Counted from the stretch's first letter, positions 8,184-18,217 are shown. The stretch: DNA of 64,000 nucleotides from Mycobacterium sp. Marseille-P9652 (GCF_902652685.1 NZ_CACRUY010000014.1:1-64000), one strand, 5' to 3'. The notes: a model not told the origin generated them from the sequence alone. Numbers and translations are program-made.

Positions 8184-9703
8184 CCGTCGTCTCCTGTTTT
8201 GGTCGAGTTTTCGACGGAGTACTTGACCCCATCGGGCCCTACCAGTTCACCGCTCTGAGGACTGTACATCGCCGCTGGAGGCCCGCTCGGAGTGTAGACA
8301 CACGGATTGGGCTGCTGACCGTTGCACTGGACCGTACCCGATCCCGGCCGCGACAACGGGTCGCTGACCGGCGGGGGCGTCCCCGACACGCGGTCCGACG
8401 GCGCGGGGTTCAGCCCGTTGTCGACCGACGGCGCCGGGATCACGAGGCCGGGCTTCACCGGCTGGTCGCAGCGCGCCGCGGGCGCGGGGCAGGTCAGGAT
8501 CTGGTTCGGGTCGCCGTACCAGGGGTTGGTCCCGGCCGGAACGTACGGGTTGGGATCGCGGCATTCCCTGGGCGTGGCCGCTCGCTTGCCCGGGATATCG
8601 GTGCACGGAATGTTGCGCGACCCGCGCACGCTGTTCGCCGGCGTGTCCATCGGGATCTTGCAGTACGTCCCGGACGGCAGCGGTTGCATGCTGGTGTCCG
8701 CGGGCGACCGCCATTCCGACGCCGGGATGAAGCCGGTCAGGCACGGCGGCGGGTGGTTGATCGACAACGCCAGGTCCAGCGCGGCCATGTTCGGGAAGGG
8801 CGCGGCGACGGTCTGCGCGATCGACGCACCCTGCGGCAGGAACACCAGGACCTGCTCGAAACCGGTGTGGTAGCGCTTGAGCAGGTCGAACACCACCTCG
8901 AGGTTGGCCAGCGTCTGCGGCAGGGAGTCGCGGACGTCGTTGAACACCTCGTTGACCTGGTCGGCCGTCGGGGCGGCCTGCGACAGGATGCTCCGCACGT
9001 GCTGGTCGTTCTGGGCCGTCTGGGCCGCCAACACGTTCAGGTTCCGCGCCCAGCGCTCGATCGCGCTGCCCGAATTCACCTGGCTGTCCAGGATCGGCCC
9101 GGAGTGCTGGATGAGGTCGTTGACGTCGTTGATGTTGGTCTTGAAGTTGCCGACGATCTGCTGCGTCCCGTCGACCAGCCGTTGCAGCGCCGGGCCCAGA
9201 CCCCCGACGGCCTGAGCCGTCTCGTCGAGCAGTTGCCCGATCTTTTCCTTCGGGAGCGCGGAGAGGCCCCGGTTCGCCGTGTCCAGGGCCGGCCCGATCT
9301 CACTCGGGACGGTGCCCTTGGTGATGGTCTGCCCCGGCGAGAGGACCTTGCCGGGGTTCCCGGTCGACTCCAGGTCGAGGTACTGCTCACCGACCGCCGA
9401 CACTGAGTGGACGTTCGCCGTCGCGTCGACGGGAATCTTGTAGCGGCTGTCGATGCTCATCGTCGCCTCGGCGCCACCCTCGGTGGGCTCGACGTCGGTG
9501 ACCTTGCCGATGGTGATGCCCCGATAGGTCACGTTGGCCGTCGGGTACAGCCCGCCCGACGCCGGCAGCTTCGCCTTCAGCTCGTAGCGGCCGATCCCGA
9601 TCAGGCTCGGGATCTGCAGGTAGTAGACGCCGAGCACCAGGATCGAGACCACCGTCATGATCCCGAAGATGATCAACTGGCGTCGGACAAAGGGAGTCAG
9701 CAA
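8150..9703 (-). CDS. mce1F: Mce1F, mammalian cell entry family protein
   Basis: A 517-residue protein with an N-terminal membrane anchor (about residues 10-30), an MCE domain (about 37-115, with GLYPTANVTYRG), a long helical region (about 130-300), and a Pro/Gly-rich C-terminal tail ending in DDGWKEMLAP. Mce proteins form hetero-oligomers that carry lipids from the cell envelope to the YrbE permease; Mce1 is linked to fatty-acid and mycolic-acid import in M. tuberculosis. The sequence closely follows M. tuberculosis Mce1F rather than Mce2-4. The start is TTG at 9703, preceded by AAAGGGGGGA, and it overlaps the lprK stop. Confidence 0.93.
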   Translation of the reverse strand: MLTPFVRRQLIIFGIMTVVSILVLGVYYLQIPSLIGIGRYELKAKLPASGGLYPTANVTYRGITIGKVTDVEPTEGGAEATMSIDSRYKIPVDATANVHSVSAVGEQYLDLESTGNPGKVLSPGQTITKGTVPSEIGPALDTANRGLSALPKEKIGQLLDETAQAVGGLGPALQRLVDGTQQIVGNFKTNINDVNDLIQHSGPILDSQVNSGSAIERWARNLNVLAAQTAQNDQHVRSILSQAAPTADQVNEVFNDVRDSLPQTLANLEVVFDLLKRYHTGFEQVLVFLPQGASIAQTVAAPFPNMAALDLALSINHPPPCLTGFIPASEWRSPADTSMQPLPSGTYCKIPMDTPANSVRGSRNIPCTDIPGKRAATPRECRDPNPYVPAGTNPWYGDPNQILTCPAPAARCDQPVKPGLVIPAPSVDNGLNPAPSDRVSGTPPPVSDPLSRPGSGTVQCNGQQPNPCVYTPSGPPAAMYSPQSGELVGPDGVKYSVENSTKTGDDGWKEMLAPTAG

Positions 9704-10914
9704 TTCCTGTCCCCCCTTTCCACGAGCGGTCCGCCGGGCGCGTCATTCGGGTTCGGCGTGTAGCGGACGTCGGGGATCATCGTCTCCGGGTCACGCCCGT
9801 AGGACTGCTCGAGGGCGCGCAGGGCCCCCGACATTCCCGTGCCGGTGAGGAACGCGTTGTCGATGGCGCTCCACGTCACGTCGAGCGTGAGCGAGATGTT
9901 GATGTAGTCACCCCTGAAGATCTTCGGCACGGTGTCGATGTCGAACGGCTGCGTCAGGATCAGCTTCAGCGCGCCGATCAGGTCCGGCGAGGCGCGGCCG
10001 AGTTCCTTCAGCGGGCACTGCAGCGCCTGCAGGTCGGTGTGCAGGGGCCCGCGGGCCTCCGACAGGTACTGGTCGGCGGCCTGGCTGAGCCGGCCCACCG
10101 AGTCCACGGCGTTGATCAACAGAGGCTTGGTGTCGGCGAAATGCTTGATCAGCGGCGGGAGGTCGGTGAGCGCCCGGTCCAGCACGTCGGCGCGGTTGCC
10201 CACGTAGGCCAGCAGCCGGTTGGTCGAGTCGATCGCGTGGGTGATGTCGTCGCGCTGCTGGTTGAGCTGGTCGGTGAAGGTGTCCAGCTTGTTCAGGAAG
10301 GCGCGGATCTTCTCGCCCCGCCCGTTGAAGATGTTGAAGACCTCGTTCTGCAGCACCTCGAGGTTCGGGATGCCGCCGCCCCGCAAGACCAACGACAGGC
10401 TGGCCAGCGTCTGCTCGGTGGTGGGGAACGCCTTCGAGTTCTTCAGCGGGATCGTGTCGCCGTTCTTCAGCAACTCCTGAGAGGGGTTCGGCGGCGACGC
10501 GAGCTCGACGTGCTGCGAACCCAGCAGCGAGGTCTGACCAATGCTGGCCAACGCATTCTTGGGCAGCTTGAGGTCCTTCTGCACGCCCAGCGTCAGGGTG
10601 GCGATCCAGTTCTTCAGCTCGATCTTCTTGATCGACCCGACGAAGACGTCGGCGACCATCACCTTGCTGTTGCCGTTGATCGCGAGCGTGTCCGGCATTT
10701 GCACGTAGATGGTCATGGCGCCCGAACCGCTCCCAGGACCGCCCGGGATGGGCACGTTCGAGATGCCCTTCCACCCACAGGAACTCAGCACCAGGGCGGC
10801 CATCGCCAGCACCGACCCCTGCCACACGCGGCGGCGAACGATAGGCATCAACCGGATCACTGGCCCTCGGTTCGGGTTGCTCCTCGCGCGTCCCGCGCTC
10901 GTCGCGCCCCTCAC
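9697..10914 (-). CDS. lprK: Mce1E (LprK), Mce-family lipoprotein
   Basis: A 405-residue Mce-family lipoprotein. The lipobox LSSC puts the modified cysteine at residue 46; the MCE domain spans about 65-145, and a long helical domain reaches about residue 350. Its lipid anchor places it at the outer face of the inner membrane within the Mce1 complex. The GTG at 10914 overlaps the mce1D stop (GTGA), like other junctions here, but it gives a long signal sequence. In-frame GTG at 10860 or ATG at 10848 would give more usual lengths, and the true start is uncertain. Confidence 0.9.
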   Translation of the reverse strand: MRGATSAGRARSNPNRGPVIRLMPIVRRRVWQGSVLAMAALVLSSCGWKGISNVPIPGGPGSGSGAMTIYVQMPDTLAINGNSKVMVADVFVGSIKKIELKNWIATLTLGVQKDLKLPKNALASIGQTSLLGSQHVELASPPNPSQELLKNGDTIPLKNSKAFPTTEQTLASLSLVLRGGGIPNLEVLQNEVFNIFNGRGEKIRAFLNKLDTFTDQLNQQRDDITHAIDSTNRLLAYVGNRADVLDRALTDLPPLIKHFADTKPLLINAVDSVGRLSQAADQYLSEARGPLHTDLQALQCPLKELGRASPDLIGALKLILTQPFDIDTVPKIFRGDYINISLTLDVTWSAIDNAFLTGTGMSGALRALEQSYGRDPETMIPDVRYTPNPNDAPGGPLVERGDRNC

Positions 10915-12548
10915 TGGCCCGCCCCCGCGTTGTTAGCCGGCCCGCCGGCATTCGGCGCCGGCGCCGCCACCGGCGCGGGCGTCGGTGCGACCGGTCCCGG
11001 CGCCACCTCGGGGCCGGGCGGCGGCGGCTGGATCGGCACCGGAGCGTTCAGGCCGATCGGCGGAACGATCGGGTTCTCGTCATAGGCGTTCGGCGGCCCC
11101 GGCGGGGTCTGCAACGTCGACTGGACGGGTGCGATGTTGGGGCCTCCCATGAGTTCTGCCAGCGAGTCCGGCGTCATGAGCCCCTGCGTGATCGGCCCGA
11201 CCTGCTGGCCCTGCATGCCGGGGGCGACGATCCACCCCTTCTGCGTGTTGCGGTGCGACGTCGGCGTGTCCGGCGACCAGATGCCCGGGACGGTCGTGTC
11301 CTTGTATCCGTTCGGCGGCTGCAGCCGCGGCTCGGAGTAGGCGACTTCCTTGGGCAGGGTCTCGGAGGTGCTCGCGATGTTCAACCCGAACGGCAGGTAG
11401 TTGAACTTGATCGCGTCGAGGATCGGCCCGAGGTACTGCGCGCACAGCTCGGCGGACTCCTGGTATCCGGCGCGGCTGCCCGCCTGGATCGCGCTGCAGA
11501 TGAACTGCATCGGGTTCGCGAAGTTCGTGATCGCCGGAATGGCGACCACCGAGCCGTGCGACGGGTGATAGATCTGGTTGATGTTCGACGCGGCCGTTGG
11601 CAGCACGTGCAAAGCCGTCTCGAGCCCGTTCAGCGGATCCGGCTGCAACAGCGCGTTCGTCGCCGTCGCCAGGTTGTTGATGTCGTGCGTCAGCACCTCG
11701 CGGTTCTTGTCCAGGAACGGGCGAACCGTGGACAGCAGGCTGTCGAACTGCTGAACCGCGTTTGCCAGGTCCGTGTCGTTGTGCGCCAGCCGCGTGGTGA
11801 CCGAAGCCAGGTTCTCGTTCAGCGACACGAACTGCTGATCGTCCTGGTGCAGCGCGTTCACGAACAGCGCCAGGCTCTTGAGCACCGCGAAGAAGTCGCC
11901 GCGGCCCTCGTTGAGCGCGGTCACCGCCTGCGACAGGTTGCTCAGCGTGGTGTTGATTTGCTTGCCCTTGCCCGCCAGTCCGTTGGCGAACGAGTCGAGG
12001 ACCTCACCGAAGGGCCCCTCGCGCTGCAATGTCGTGCAGCCCGCCCCCGACTCCTGCGGGCAGGTGGGGCCGAGCTTGGAGATGATGTTGGTGATGCTGT
12101 TGCGCAGCTGGTCCCACTCGACCGGCACCTGAGTGCGTTCCTCGGGAATCACCGCGTTGTCGGCGAGCACCGGACCGCCTTTGTAGGTGGGCTCCAGCTG
12201 GATGGCGCGCGATGCCACCAGGGTCGGGTTGAGGATCACCGCCGACGCGTTGGCCGGCACCTTGTACTTGTTCTCGTAGTGGAAGGTGACCTTCATCTTG
12301 TCGCCGGACGGCTCGATCTTGTCGATCGCGCCCACCCGCAGCCCCATGATCTGGACCTTGTCGCCCGGATACAGGGCGTTGGCCGCCGGGAAGTACGCCA
12401 CCACCGTGTTGTTGGTCAGCTTCTGATACAGCCGCCAGCCGACGAATCCCAGCACTAGCGCCAGGACCACCACCAGCGTCCCGATGATGATGGTCGCCCG
12501 GGATAGCCTGGGCAGCCGCAGGTTGCGGATGTCAAAGATGGTGCTCAA
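10911..12548 (-). CDS. mce1D: Mce1D, mammalian cell entry family protein
   Basis: A 545-residue protein with a membrane anchor at about residues 18-42, an MCE domain (about 50-130, with ALYPGDKVQIMGLRVG), an extended helical region, and a Pro/Ala-rich C-terminal tail (about residues 470-545) expected to be disordered and possibly wall-spanning. It is one of six Mce subunits of the lipid-import tunnel. The TTG start at 12548 overlaps the mce1C stop in a TTGA junction. Confidence 0.92.
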   Translation of the reverse strand: MSTIFDIRNLRLPRLSRATIIIGTLVVVLALVLGFVGWRLYQKLTNNTVVAYFPAANALYPGDKVQIMGLRVGAIDKIEPSGDKMKVTFHYENKYKVPANASAVILNPTLVASRAIQLEPTYKGGPVLADNAVIPEERTQVPVEWDQLRNSITNIISKLGPTCPQESGAGCTTLQREGPFGEVLDSFANGLAGKGKQINTTLSNLSQAVTALNEGRGDFFAVLKSLALFVNALHQDDQQFVSLNENLASVTTRLAHNDTDLANAVQQFDSLLSTVRPFLDKNREVLTHDINNLATATNALLQPDPLNGLETALHVLPTAASNINQIYHPSHGSVVAIPAITNFANPMQFICSAIQAGSRAGYQESAELCAQYLGPILDAIKFNYLPFGLNIASTSETLPKEVAYSEPRLQPPNGYKDTTVPGIWSPDTPTSHRNTQKGWIVAPGMQGQQVGPITQGLMTPDSLAELMGGPNIAPVQSTLQTPPGPPNAYDENPIVPPIGLNAPVPIQPPPPGPEVAPGPVAPTPAPVAAPAPNAGGPANNAGAGQ

Positions 12549-14137
12549 TTCTGGCTACCCCCTCCCGCTGCACCGCTGCCCCCGGTTCCGCCCGGGTTGA
12601 TGAACGGCGCCGGCAACTGGTTGCCGGGTCCGGGCGGGGCCGGCGGCCCCGGCGGCAGAGCGGGCGCGAACGTCGACGGCGGCGGCGTCGGGCCGGCCGG
12701 TTCGAGGTTCTCGGTGCGCGCACCCGGCGGCGCCTGGGTGGGCAGCGGCACCGGGGTGCCCGGCACGTCCGGCGGCGGGTCACCCGGGCGACCCGCGATC
12801 GGGATGCCCGGCGTGGGCGGCAGGCCGCCCGGCTGCGGCGGCGACGACAAGATGTCGGTCGGCGCGGGGAAGCCGGGGCCACCGAACGGGCCGATGTTCG
12901 TCCCGAGGCACGGCAGCGGGTTCCACGGCCGAGGCAGACCCTCGTCGCCCACGGTGACGTTCCCGCCCGGGTTGGCCGGGGTGTAGGAGCACGGCGACCC
13001 TGGCGGAACGGCCGGTCCTGGGTGGTCCGGCGTGCCCTCGAGCACCGGCGGTGCCGGGGGCGGGGCCCCGTTGGGGAACCGGGTGCCGTTGGGGTCGGGC
13101 CACCGGAACTCGGGAAGCCCGGCGCTGCGCCAGAAGTTCTCGGGGTCGATGCCGCGCTTCTTGAAGGCGGCGTCCACGAACGGCTGGATGATCTGATACG
13201 GCGCGATGTTGTGCAGCACGACCTTGAAGTACGGTCCCGACGCGATGGCCTCGTTCAGCGACGGCAGGAACTTGCCGACCTCGGTGAGCCCCGTGGCCAC
13301 GTCTTCCTTGCGCTGCACCAGGATGTCGCTGACGGTGCGCAGCTGCTCGAGCACGTGGTTGAGGTTCGGGTTGTCGTTGATGAAGCCCTTCACCTGCTCG
13401 GAGAACGCGGCGACGTTGGCCAGCAGCGCGTCGATGGCACGCCCGCGTTCGTCGAACGCGGCCAGCAGCGTGTTCGCGTGGACGAGCAACCGGTCGACCT
13501 GGTTGCTCCGGTCACCGAGGACGCTCGCCACCTGGTTGGCCTGCGCCAGCAGGTGCTTGATCTGCTCGTCACGCTTGCCGATCGTGTCGGAGAACTTGGC
13601 CACCCCGTCCAGCGCGGAGCTCAGGTGCGGATAGGTCTGGTCGATCGTCTCCGACAGCACGTGCAGCGACTGCTTGACGGTGTCGATGTCCCACCCGGAC
13701 GCGGCCTTGGTGGCGTCGAAGAACGCGTCGTAGATCTGGTACGGGGTGGTGCTCTGGCCGATCGGCAGGGTGCTGCCGGGCCGCAGGATCTGGTTGCCCC
13801 GCGCCTCCACATCGAGGATCTTCTTGCCCAGGATGGTGTCGGTCTTGATCGCCAGCCGGCTCTCGGTGCCGATCTTCTGGGTGCCGATGTTGAACTTGAC
13901 CAGGATGTGGTCGCCGTCGATCTTCAGGCTTTCCACCTTGCCGACGTCGACGCCGGCGATGCGCACCTTGTCGCCGGTGCTGATGCCGCCGGTGTCGGTG
14001 AACTGGCCGTAGTACTCGGGCTTGGCGGTGAGCATCGGGACACTCGTGATGCTCTGCCCGACACCGATGACCAGCAGCGTGACCAGGATGCCCATCAGGC
14101 CGATGCGCATCCGGTTGGGGGGTTCCAGCGTCCTCAT
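12545..14137 (-). CDS. mce1C: Mce1C, mammalian cell entry family protein
   Basis: A 530-residue Mce subunit: N-terminal anchor (about residues 8-28), MCE domain (about 35-115, with GDKVRIAGVDVG), a helical region to about 330, then a Pro/Gly-rich tail of nearly 190 residues. I chose the ATG at 14137 because it makes an ATGA overlap with the mce1B stop; an in-frame GTG at 14149 is possible. The tail is about 15 residues longer than I remember for M. tuberculosis Mce1C. Role: Mce1 lipid import. Confidence 0.92.
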   Translation of the reverse strand: MRTLEPPNRMRIGLMGILVTLLVIGVGQSITSVPMLTAKPEYYGQFTDTGGISTGDKVRIAGVDVGKVESLKIDGDHILVKFNIGTQKIGTESRLAIKTDTILGKKILDVEARGNQILRPGSTLPIGQSTTPYQIYDAFFDATKAASGWDIDTVKQSLHVLSETIDQTYPHLSSALDGVAKFSDTIGKRDEQIKHLLAQANQVASVLGDRSNQVDRLLVHANTLLAAFDERGRAIDALLANVAAFSEQVKGFINDNPNLNHVLEQLRTVSDILVQRKEDVATGLTEVGKFLPSLNEAIASGPYFKVVLHNIAPYQIIQPFVDAAFKKRGIDPENFWRSAGLPEFRWPDPNGTRFPNGAPPPAPPVLEGTPDHPGPAVPPGSPCSYTPANPGGNVTVGDEGLPRPWNPLPCLGTNIGPFGGPGFPAPTDILSSPPQPGGLPPTPGIPIAGRPGDPPPDVPGTPVPLPTQAPPGARTENLEPAGPTPPPSTFAPALPPGPPAPPGPGNQLPAPFINPGGTGGSGAAGGGSQN

Positions 14138-15174
14138 TGCGGCGTGCACCTACCCGTCGGCTGCGAGAAGAGCCGGACCGTGCGGACGGGGCCGCCGGGT
14201 TGCAGCCCGTTGATCTTGAGCGTGATGTCGCACGAGTAGAAGTTCACGAAGTCGCCGTAGGAGCCGATGGCCCGCCCGATCATGTTCAGCGCGCTCGGCA
14301 CCTTCTTGAGGTAGTCCTGCAGCTGGTCCTGCTGGTCGATCAGCGGCTGCTGGATGGCGTCCAGGTAGTTGATGGTCTTGTGCAGCAGGCCGCGGTCCTC
14401 GGCCAGCAGGTCGGCGACCGTGCCGGCGGCGTTGCTGATGTGGGCGGTCCCACCGGCCAGCTGGTCGCGGTGGTCGTTGAGCCCGGTGATCAGCACCTCG
14501 AGGTTGTTGACGGTCTGATCGAACTGCTGCCGGTGCCGGACCGTGGTGTCCAGCACGGTGTTGAGGTTCTTGACCACCTCGCCGATCGCCTGGTCACGCT
14601 CGCCGAGTTGGTTGGTCAGCTGCGCGGTCTGGTCGAGGATGTCGTTGATGGTTCCGCCCTGACCCTGGAACACCGTGATCAGCGCCGTGGCGATGGTGTT
14701 CACCTTCTGCGGGTCCAGCGCCCGGAACAGCGGCTTGAAGCCGCCGATCAGCGCGTCGAGGTCGAGCGCCGGCGAGGTGCGCGAGACGGGGATGAAACCG
14801 CCGGGCGGCAGGACCTTGTCGGCCCCCTCGCCCTCACCGCGCTTCAGCTCCAGGTACCGGTTGCCGATCAGGTCCAGGTAGCGGATCTGCGCCGTCGTCG
14901 ATTGGTACAGCGGCACCCCGCGGTCGACGGTGAACTCCACGCGGGCCCGTCGGCCGTTGTCGACGACGTCGACCGAACTGACCTTCCCGATCTCCACACC
15001 CGACGCGCGAACGAACTGGCCCGAGCGCAGGCCGCTGATGCTGGTGAACTCGGCGGCGTACTTATAGGTGCGCTGGAAACGCATCTGGCCGAACACCACG
15101 ATGATCATCACAGTGAAGACCAGCAGCACCAGCGAGAAGATGCTGAGACGGATGATGGTACCGGTGATTTTCAT
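14134..15174 (-). CDS. mce1B: Mce1B, mammalian cell entry family protein
   Basis: A 346-residue Mce subunit, the shortest of the six. It has a membrane anchor (about residues 8-30), an MCE domain (about 36-115, with GLRSGQFVRASGVEIG) and a helical region, without a Pro-rich tail. The length matches M. tuberculosis Mce1B as I remember it. The ATG at 15174 overlaps the mce1A stop (ATGA), so expression is coupled. Confidence 0.93.
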   Translation of the reverse strand: MKITGTIIRLSIFSLVLLVFTVMIIVVFGQMRFQRTYKYAAEFTSISGLRSGQFVRASGVEIGKVSSVDVVDNGRRARVEFTVDRGVPLYQSTTAQIRYLDLIGNRYLELKRGEGEGADKVLPPGGFIPVSRTSPALDLDALIGGFKPLFRALDPQKVNTIATALITVFQGQGGTINDILDQTAQLTNQLGERDQAIGEVVKNLNTVLDTTVRHRQQFDQTVNNLEVLITGLNDHRDQLAGGTAHISNAAGTVADLLAEDRGLLHKTINYLDAIQQPLIDQQDQLQDYLKKVPSALNMIGRAIGSYGDFVNFYSCDITLKINGLQPGGPVRTVRLFSQPTGRCTPQ

Positions 15175-16523
15175 GGGTTGATCGTGTTATCCCCTACCTG
15201 GCGACCCCAGACGTACTCGATCGCATACGGCGAACCGGTGTCCAGGTGGTTGTACGGCGCGATGCTGTTGGCGGTGTCCATCACCAACTCGGGCGCGGGC
15301 CACAGATCGTGGGTGATCGGCTGCCAGCATCCGGGCGCACCGCCCGGGCCGCCGCGCGCGTTCACCCGCGGCAGGTTCTCCGGATAGGTGTACGGGTTGG
15401 GTGCCCCACCGATCAGGGTGGCGATGTTGCCCAGGGACGAGAGCCCCTGGGTGGGCAGCGCGAAGATCCCGATGAGGCCGATGAGCGTGATCGCCGACAC
15501 CGGGTTCAGCAGCAGCCCCAGCCCCGACAGCGCCTGGGTGTGGCTGTTCAGCGAGTAGCCATTGCCGCCGAGGAACGAGGCGGCCTTGGGCTCGATGTCG
15601 TGATAGTTGCGGATGGTGCAGTAGATGGCCGGGCTGTAGGTGTCGAGGAGTTGGGCCGACGGCACCAGGTCCTCCGAGCCGCGCGCCAGGTACGGGCCGC
15701 CGCGCTCGAAGATGTCGGCGCCCGTGTTGCCGAAGCCGGCCGCCGACAGCAGCGCCTGGTCGAGGTCCTTCTGCTGACGGTTGATGGTCCTGGCGGTGAC
15801 GACCGCGTCGTTGAGGAATTCGATCAGGTCCGGGGCGGCGTTCGCGTAGGTGTCGCCCAGCGCGGCCAGGGCCTGAATGTCGTGGCGCGCCTGGGGCATC
15901 TGCGGGTTGACGTCGTCGAGGATGGCGTTGGCGTTTTCGATCGACTGCCCGGTCTTCTCACCGAGCCCGTTGAGCGCCTGCGCGGCACCGCTGAGCGTCA
16001 GGTTGAGCTTGACCGGGTCGACCTTCTCCGCGATCGAGGTGATGGTCTGGAACAGCGTATTGATCTCCGTCGTCACCGAGTTCGCGACGATGGTGGTCTG
16101 CGGGTTGAGCCGCCCCTTGGCGATGATGTTGCCCTGCGCGTCCCTCGGCGTCGTCAACGAGACGTACTTGCCGCCGAACACGGTGGTCGCCTTGATGTCG
16201 GCGTTGACGTTGGCCGGGATGAGGGAGAGGTAGCGCGGGTACACGTCGAGGCTGAACTTGGCGGCCGGCTTGCCGTCACGCACCGTCTCGGAGATGTCGG
16301 CCACCCGGCCGATCTCCACCCCGTTGTAGGTGACCTTCGAGCCCGGGTCCATGACGAGCCCGGCCCGCGACGCGACCATCGTGAGCTTGGTCTTGGGCGT
16401 GAAGTTTCCGCGGAACTGCTCGAAGACGAGGACCGCGGCGATGACCAGGACCACCAGCAGGGCGACGCCGGCCAGCTTGTACGGCGGATTGCGGGGGGCG
16501 TTGACCTTGATCGGGGATGACAT
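15171..16523 (-). CDS. mce1A: Mce1A, mammalian cell entry family protein
   Basis: A 450-residue Mce subunit: anchor helix (about residues 18-36), MCE domain (about 42-120, with DPGSKVTYNGVEIG), helical region, and a hydrophobic segment near 340-375 before a Pro-rich end. Mce1A is the subunit first tied to host-cell entry in M. tuberculosis and is now seen as part of a fatty-acid importer. It starts 4 bases after yrbE1B, and its stop overlaps mce1B. Confidence 0.93.
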   Translation of the reverse strand: MSSPIKVNAPRNPPYKLAGVALLVVLVIAAVLVFEQFRGNFTPKTKLTMVASRAGLVMDPGSKVTYNGVEIGRVADISETVRDGKPAAKFSLDVYPRYLSLIPANVNADIKATTVFGGKYVSLTTPRDAQGNIIAKGRLNPQTTIVANSVTTEINTLFQTITSIAEKVDPVKLNLTLSGAAQALNGLGEKTGQSIENANAILDDVNPQMPQARHDIQALAALGDTYANAAPDLIEFLNDAVVTARTINRQQKDLDQALLSAAGFGNTGADIFERGGPYLARGSEDLVPSAQLLDTYSPAIYCTIRNYHDIEPKAASFLGGNGYSLNSHTQALSGLGLLLNPVSAITLIGLIGIFALPTQGLSSLGNIATLIGGAPNPYTYPENLPRVNARGGPGGAPGCWQPITHDLWPAPELVMDTANSIAPYNHLDTGSPYAIEYVWGRQVGDNTINP

Positions 16524-16527
16524 GGCG

Positions 16528-17397
16528 TTACACCGTCAGCGCGAAGTTCGGGTTGACGCCGTAGAGCGCCAACGCGGCGGCCAGCACCACAACCTGGACG
16601 GAAACGAGGGAGAAACGCATGGACCGGCCGACGCCCTCGCCGACGCCGACGGGACCGCCTCCGGCGTTGTAGCCGTAGAAGCAGTGACTGATCATCACCA
16701 CCGCCGTGATGATGATGGCCTCCAGGAAGGACCAGAACACGTCGTCGGGACGCAGGAACGTCCGGAAGTAGTGCTCGTACGTGCCGTTGGACTGGCCGTA
16801 CAGCACGGTCGTGGTGATCTGCGGCGACAGGAACGACATGATCATGGCCAGCGCGTAGAGCGGGATGATCACCACCAGCCCGGCCATGATGCGCGTGCTC
16901 GCGAGGAACGAGATCGACTTGACGCCCATCACTTCCAGGGCGTCGATCTCCTCGCTGATTCGCATGGCTCCCAATTCGGCGGTGGCGCCCGCTCCGACGG
17001 TGGCGGCCATCGCGATGCCGGTGACCACCGGGGCGGCGATGCGCACGTTGATCAGTGCGGCGAAGAACCCGGTGAACGCTTCGACGCCGATGTTGCCCAG
17101 CGACGCGAACCCCTGGATCGCCACCAGCGAGCTGCCCGACAGGGTCACGAAGCCGACGATCGCGACCGTGCCGCCGATCACCGCCATCGCGCCGGTGCCC
17201 ATGCCGATCTGGGCGATCAGCCGCAGCGTCTCCTTGCGGTAGTTGCGCAGGGCGTGCGGCATGTTGCCGACGGAGACGACGCCGAACCAGGCCATCTGCC
17301 CGATGTCGTCGACCGCGCGGACCACCGCACCGCCATAGTGGTTGACCCTTTCTACTGCCCGGGGGAATCGGGAGCGCAGGACGGCAGCGGTCGACAT
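16528..17397 (-). CDS. yrbE1B: YrbE1B, Mce1 permease subunit (MlaE-like)
   Basis: A 289-residue MlaE/YrbE-family permease with about five membrane helices. The conserved cytoplasmic coupling region is visible as ELGAMRISEEIDALEVMG around residues 140-160. With YrbE1A it forms the inner-membrane channel onto which the Mce hexamer docks; the ATPase (MceG) is encoded elsewhere. It begins 1 base after the yrbE1A stop. Confidence 0.94.
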   Translation of the reverse strand: MSTAAVLRSRFPRAVERVNHYGGAVVRAVDDIGQMAWFGVVSVGNMPHALRNYRKETLRLIAQIGMGTGAMAVIGGTVAIVGFVTLSGSSLVAIQGFASLGNIGVEAFTGFFAALINVRIAAPVVTGIAMAATVGAGATAELGAMRISEEIDALEVMGVKSISFLASTRIMAGLVVIIPLYALAMIMSFLSPQITTTVLYGQSNGTYEHYFRTFLRPDDVFWSFLEAIIITAVVMISHCFYGYNAGGGPVGVGEGVGRSMRFSLVSVQVVVLAAALALYGVNPNFALTV

Positions 17398-17398
17398 G

Positions 17399-18217
17399 TC
17401 AGCGTCCCGTCCCGAACCGCACGCCGATCGTGGTCAGCACCACGTTCACGGCGTACAGCGCGACCACACAGAGCACGACGGTCTCGTTCACCGCGGTTCC
17501 CAGCCCCTTCGAACCGCCGCGCACCGTGAGCCCGCGGAAGCAGCCGACCAGCCCGGCGATCAGCCCGAATATCGCCGCCTTGACGGTGGCGATGACGACC
17601 TCGGGGAGACCGGTGATGGTGGTCAGGGTGGCCAGATACGCGCCGCCGGAGACGTTTTGCAGGTACACCCCGAACAGGTAGCCGCCCACCAGGCCGACGG
17701 TGATGACCAGGCCGTTGAGCAGCGTGGCGACCAGGGTCGCGGCGATGACCCGGGGGACCACCAGGCGGTGGATCGGGTCGATGCCGAGCACCTCCATCGC
17801 GTCGATCTCCTCGCGGATGGTGCGGGCGCCCAGGTCCGCGCAGATCGCCGTGGATCCGGCGCCGGCGACCACCAGCACCGTGGTCAGCGGGCCGAGCTGG
17901 GTCACCGCGCCGATGGCCGCGCCCGCGCCCGACAGGTCGGCGGCGCCGAACTGGGCCAGCAGCACGTTGAGCGTGAAGATGAGCAGCACGGTCAGCGGGA
18001 TCGAGACCATGATGGTCGGCAGGAACGCCACCCGCATGATGAACCAGCACTGCTGGATGAACTCCCGCCACTGGAACGGCCAGCGGAACAGGGCCCGCCC
18101 CGTCAGGACGCACATCCGGAAGAAACCGCCGATGAGGGTGAGCGGCGTCTCGAGTTGATCGCGCAGATAACCCACCAAATGGGGGCCCTGCCGACTCGTC
18201 GACGTTGAACTCACCAT
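17399..18217 (-). CDS. yrbE1A: YrbE1A, Mce1 permease subunit (MlaE-like)
   Basis: A 272-residue MlaE-family permease, nearly collinear with M. tuberculosis YrbE1A. The coupling motif reads DLGARTIREEIDAMEVLG in the middle of the protein, between membrane helices. The ATG at 18217 follows AAGGGGGGA. It opens the permease-Mce part of the operon after a 209-base gap from fadD5, which may hold an internal promoter. Confidence 0.95.
   Translation of the reverse strand: MVSSTSTSRQGPHLVGYLRDQLETPLTLIGGFFRMCVLTGRALFRWPFQWREFIQQCWFIMRVAFLPTIMVSIPLTVLLIFTLNVLLAQFGAADLSGAGAAIGAVTQLGPLTTVLVVAGAGSTAICADLGARTIREEIDAMEVLGIDPIHRLVVPRVIAATLVATLLNGLVITVGLVGGYLFGVYLQNVSGGAYLATLTTITGLPEVVIATVKAAIFGLIAGLVGCFRGLTVRGGSKGLGTAVNETVVLCVVALYAVNVVLTTIGVRFGTGR

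Noticed and set aside
8099-9406. 435-codon open frame opposite mce1F and mam1A
   Set aside because: It mirrors conserved Mce coding sequence; the composition is Arg/Val/Asp-rich and resembles no family.
15246-16520. 424-codon open frame opposite mce1A
   Set aside because: It lies wholly within mce1A on the other strand and has no start signal or motif; long antisense frames are common at this GC content.
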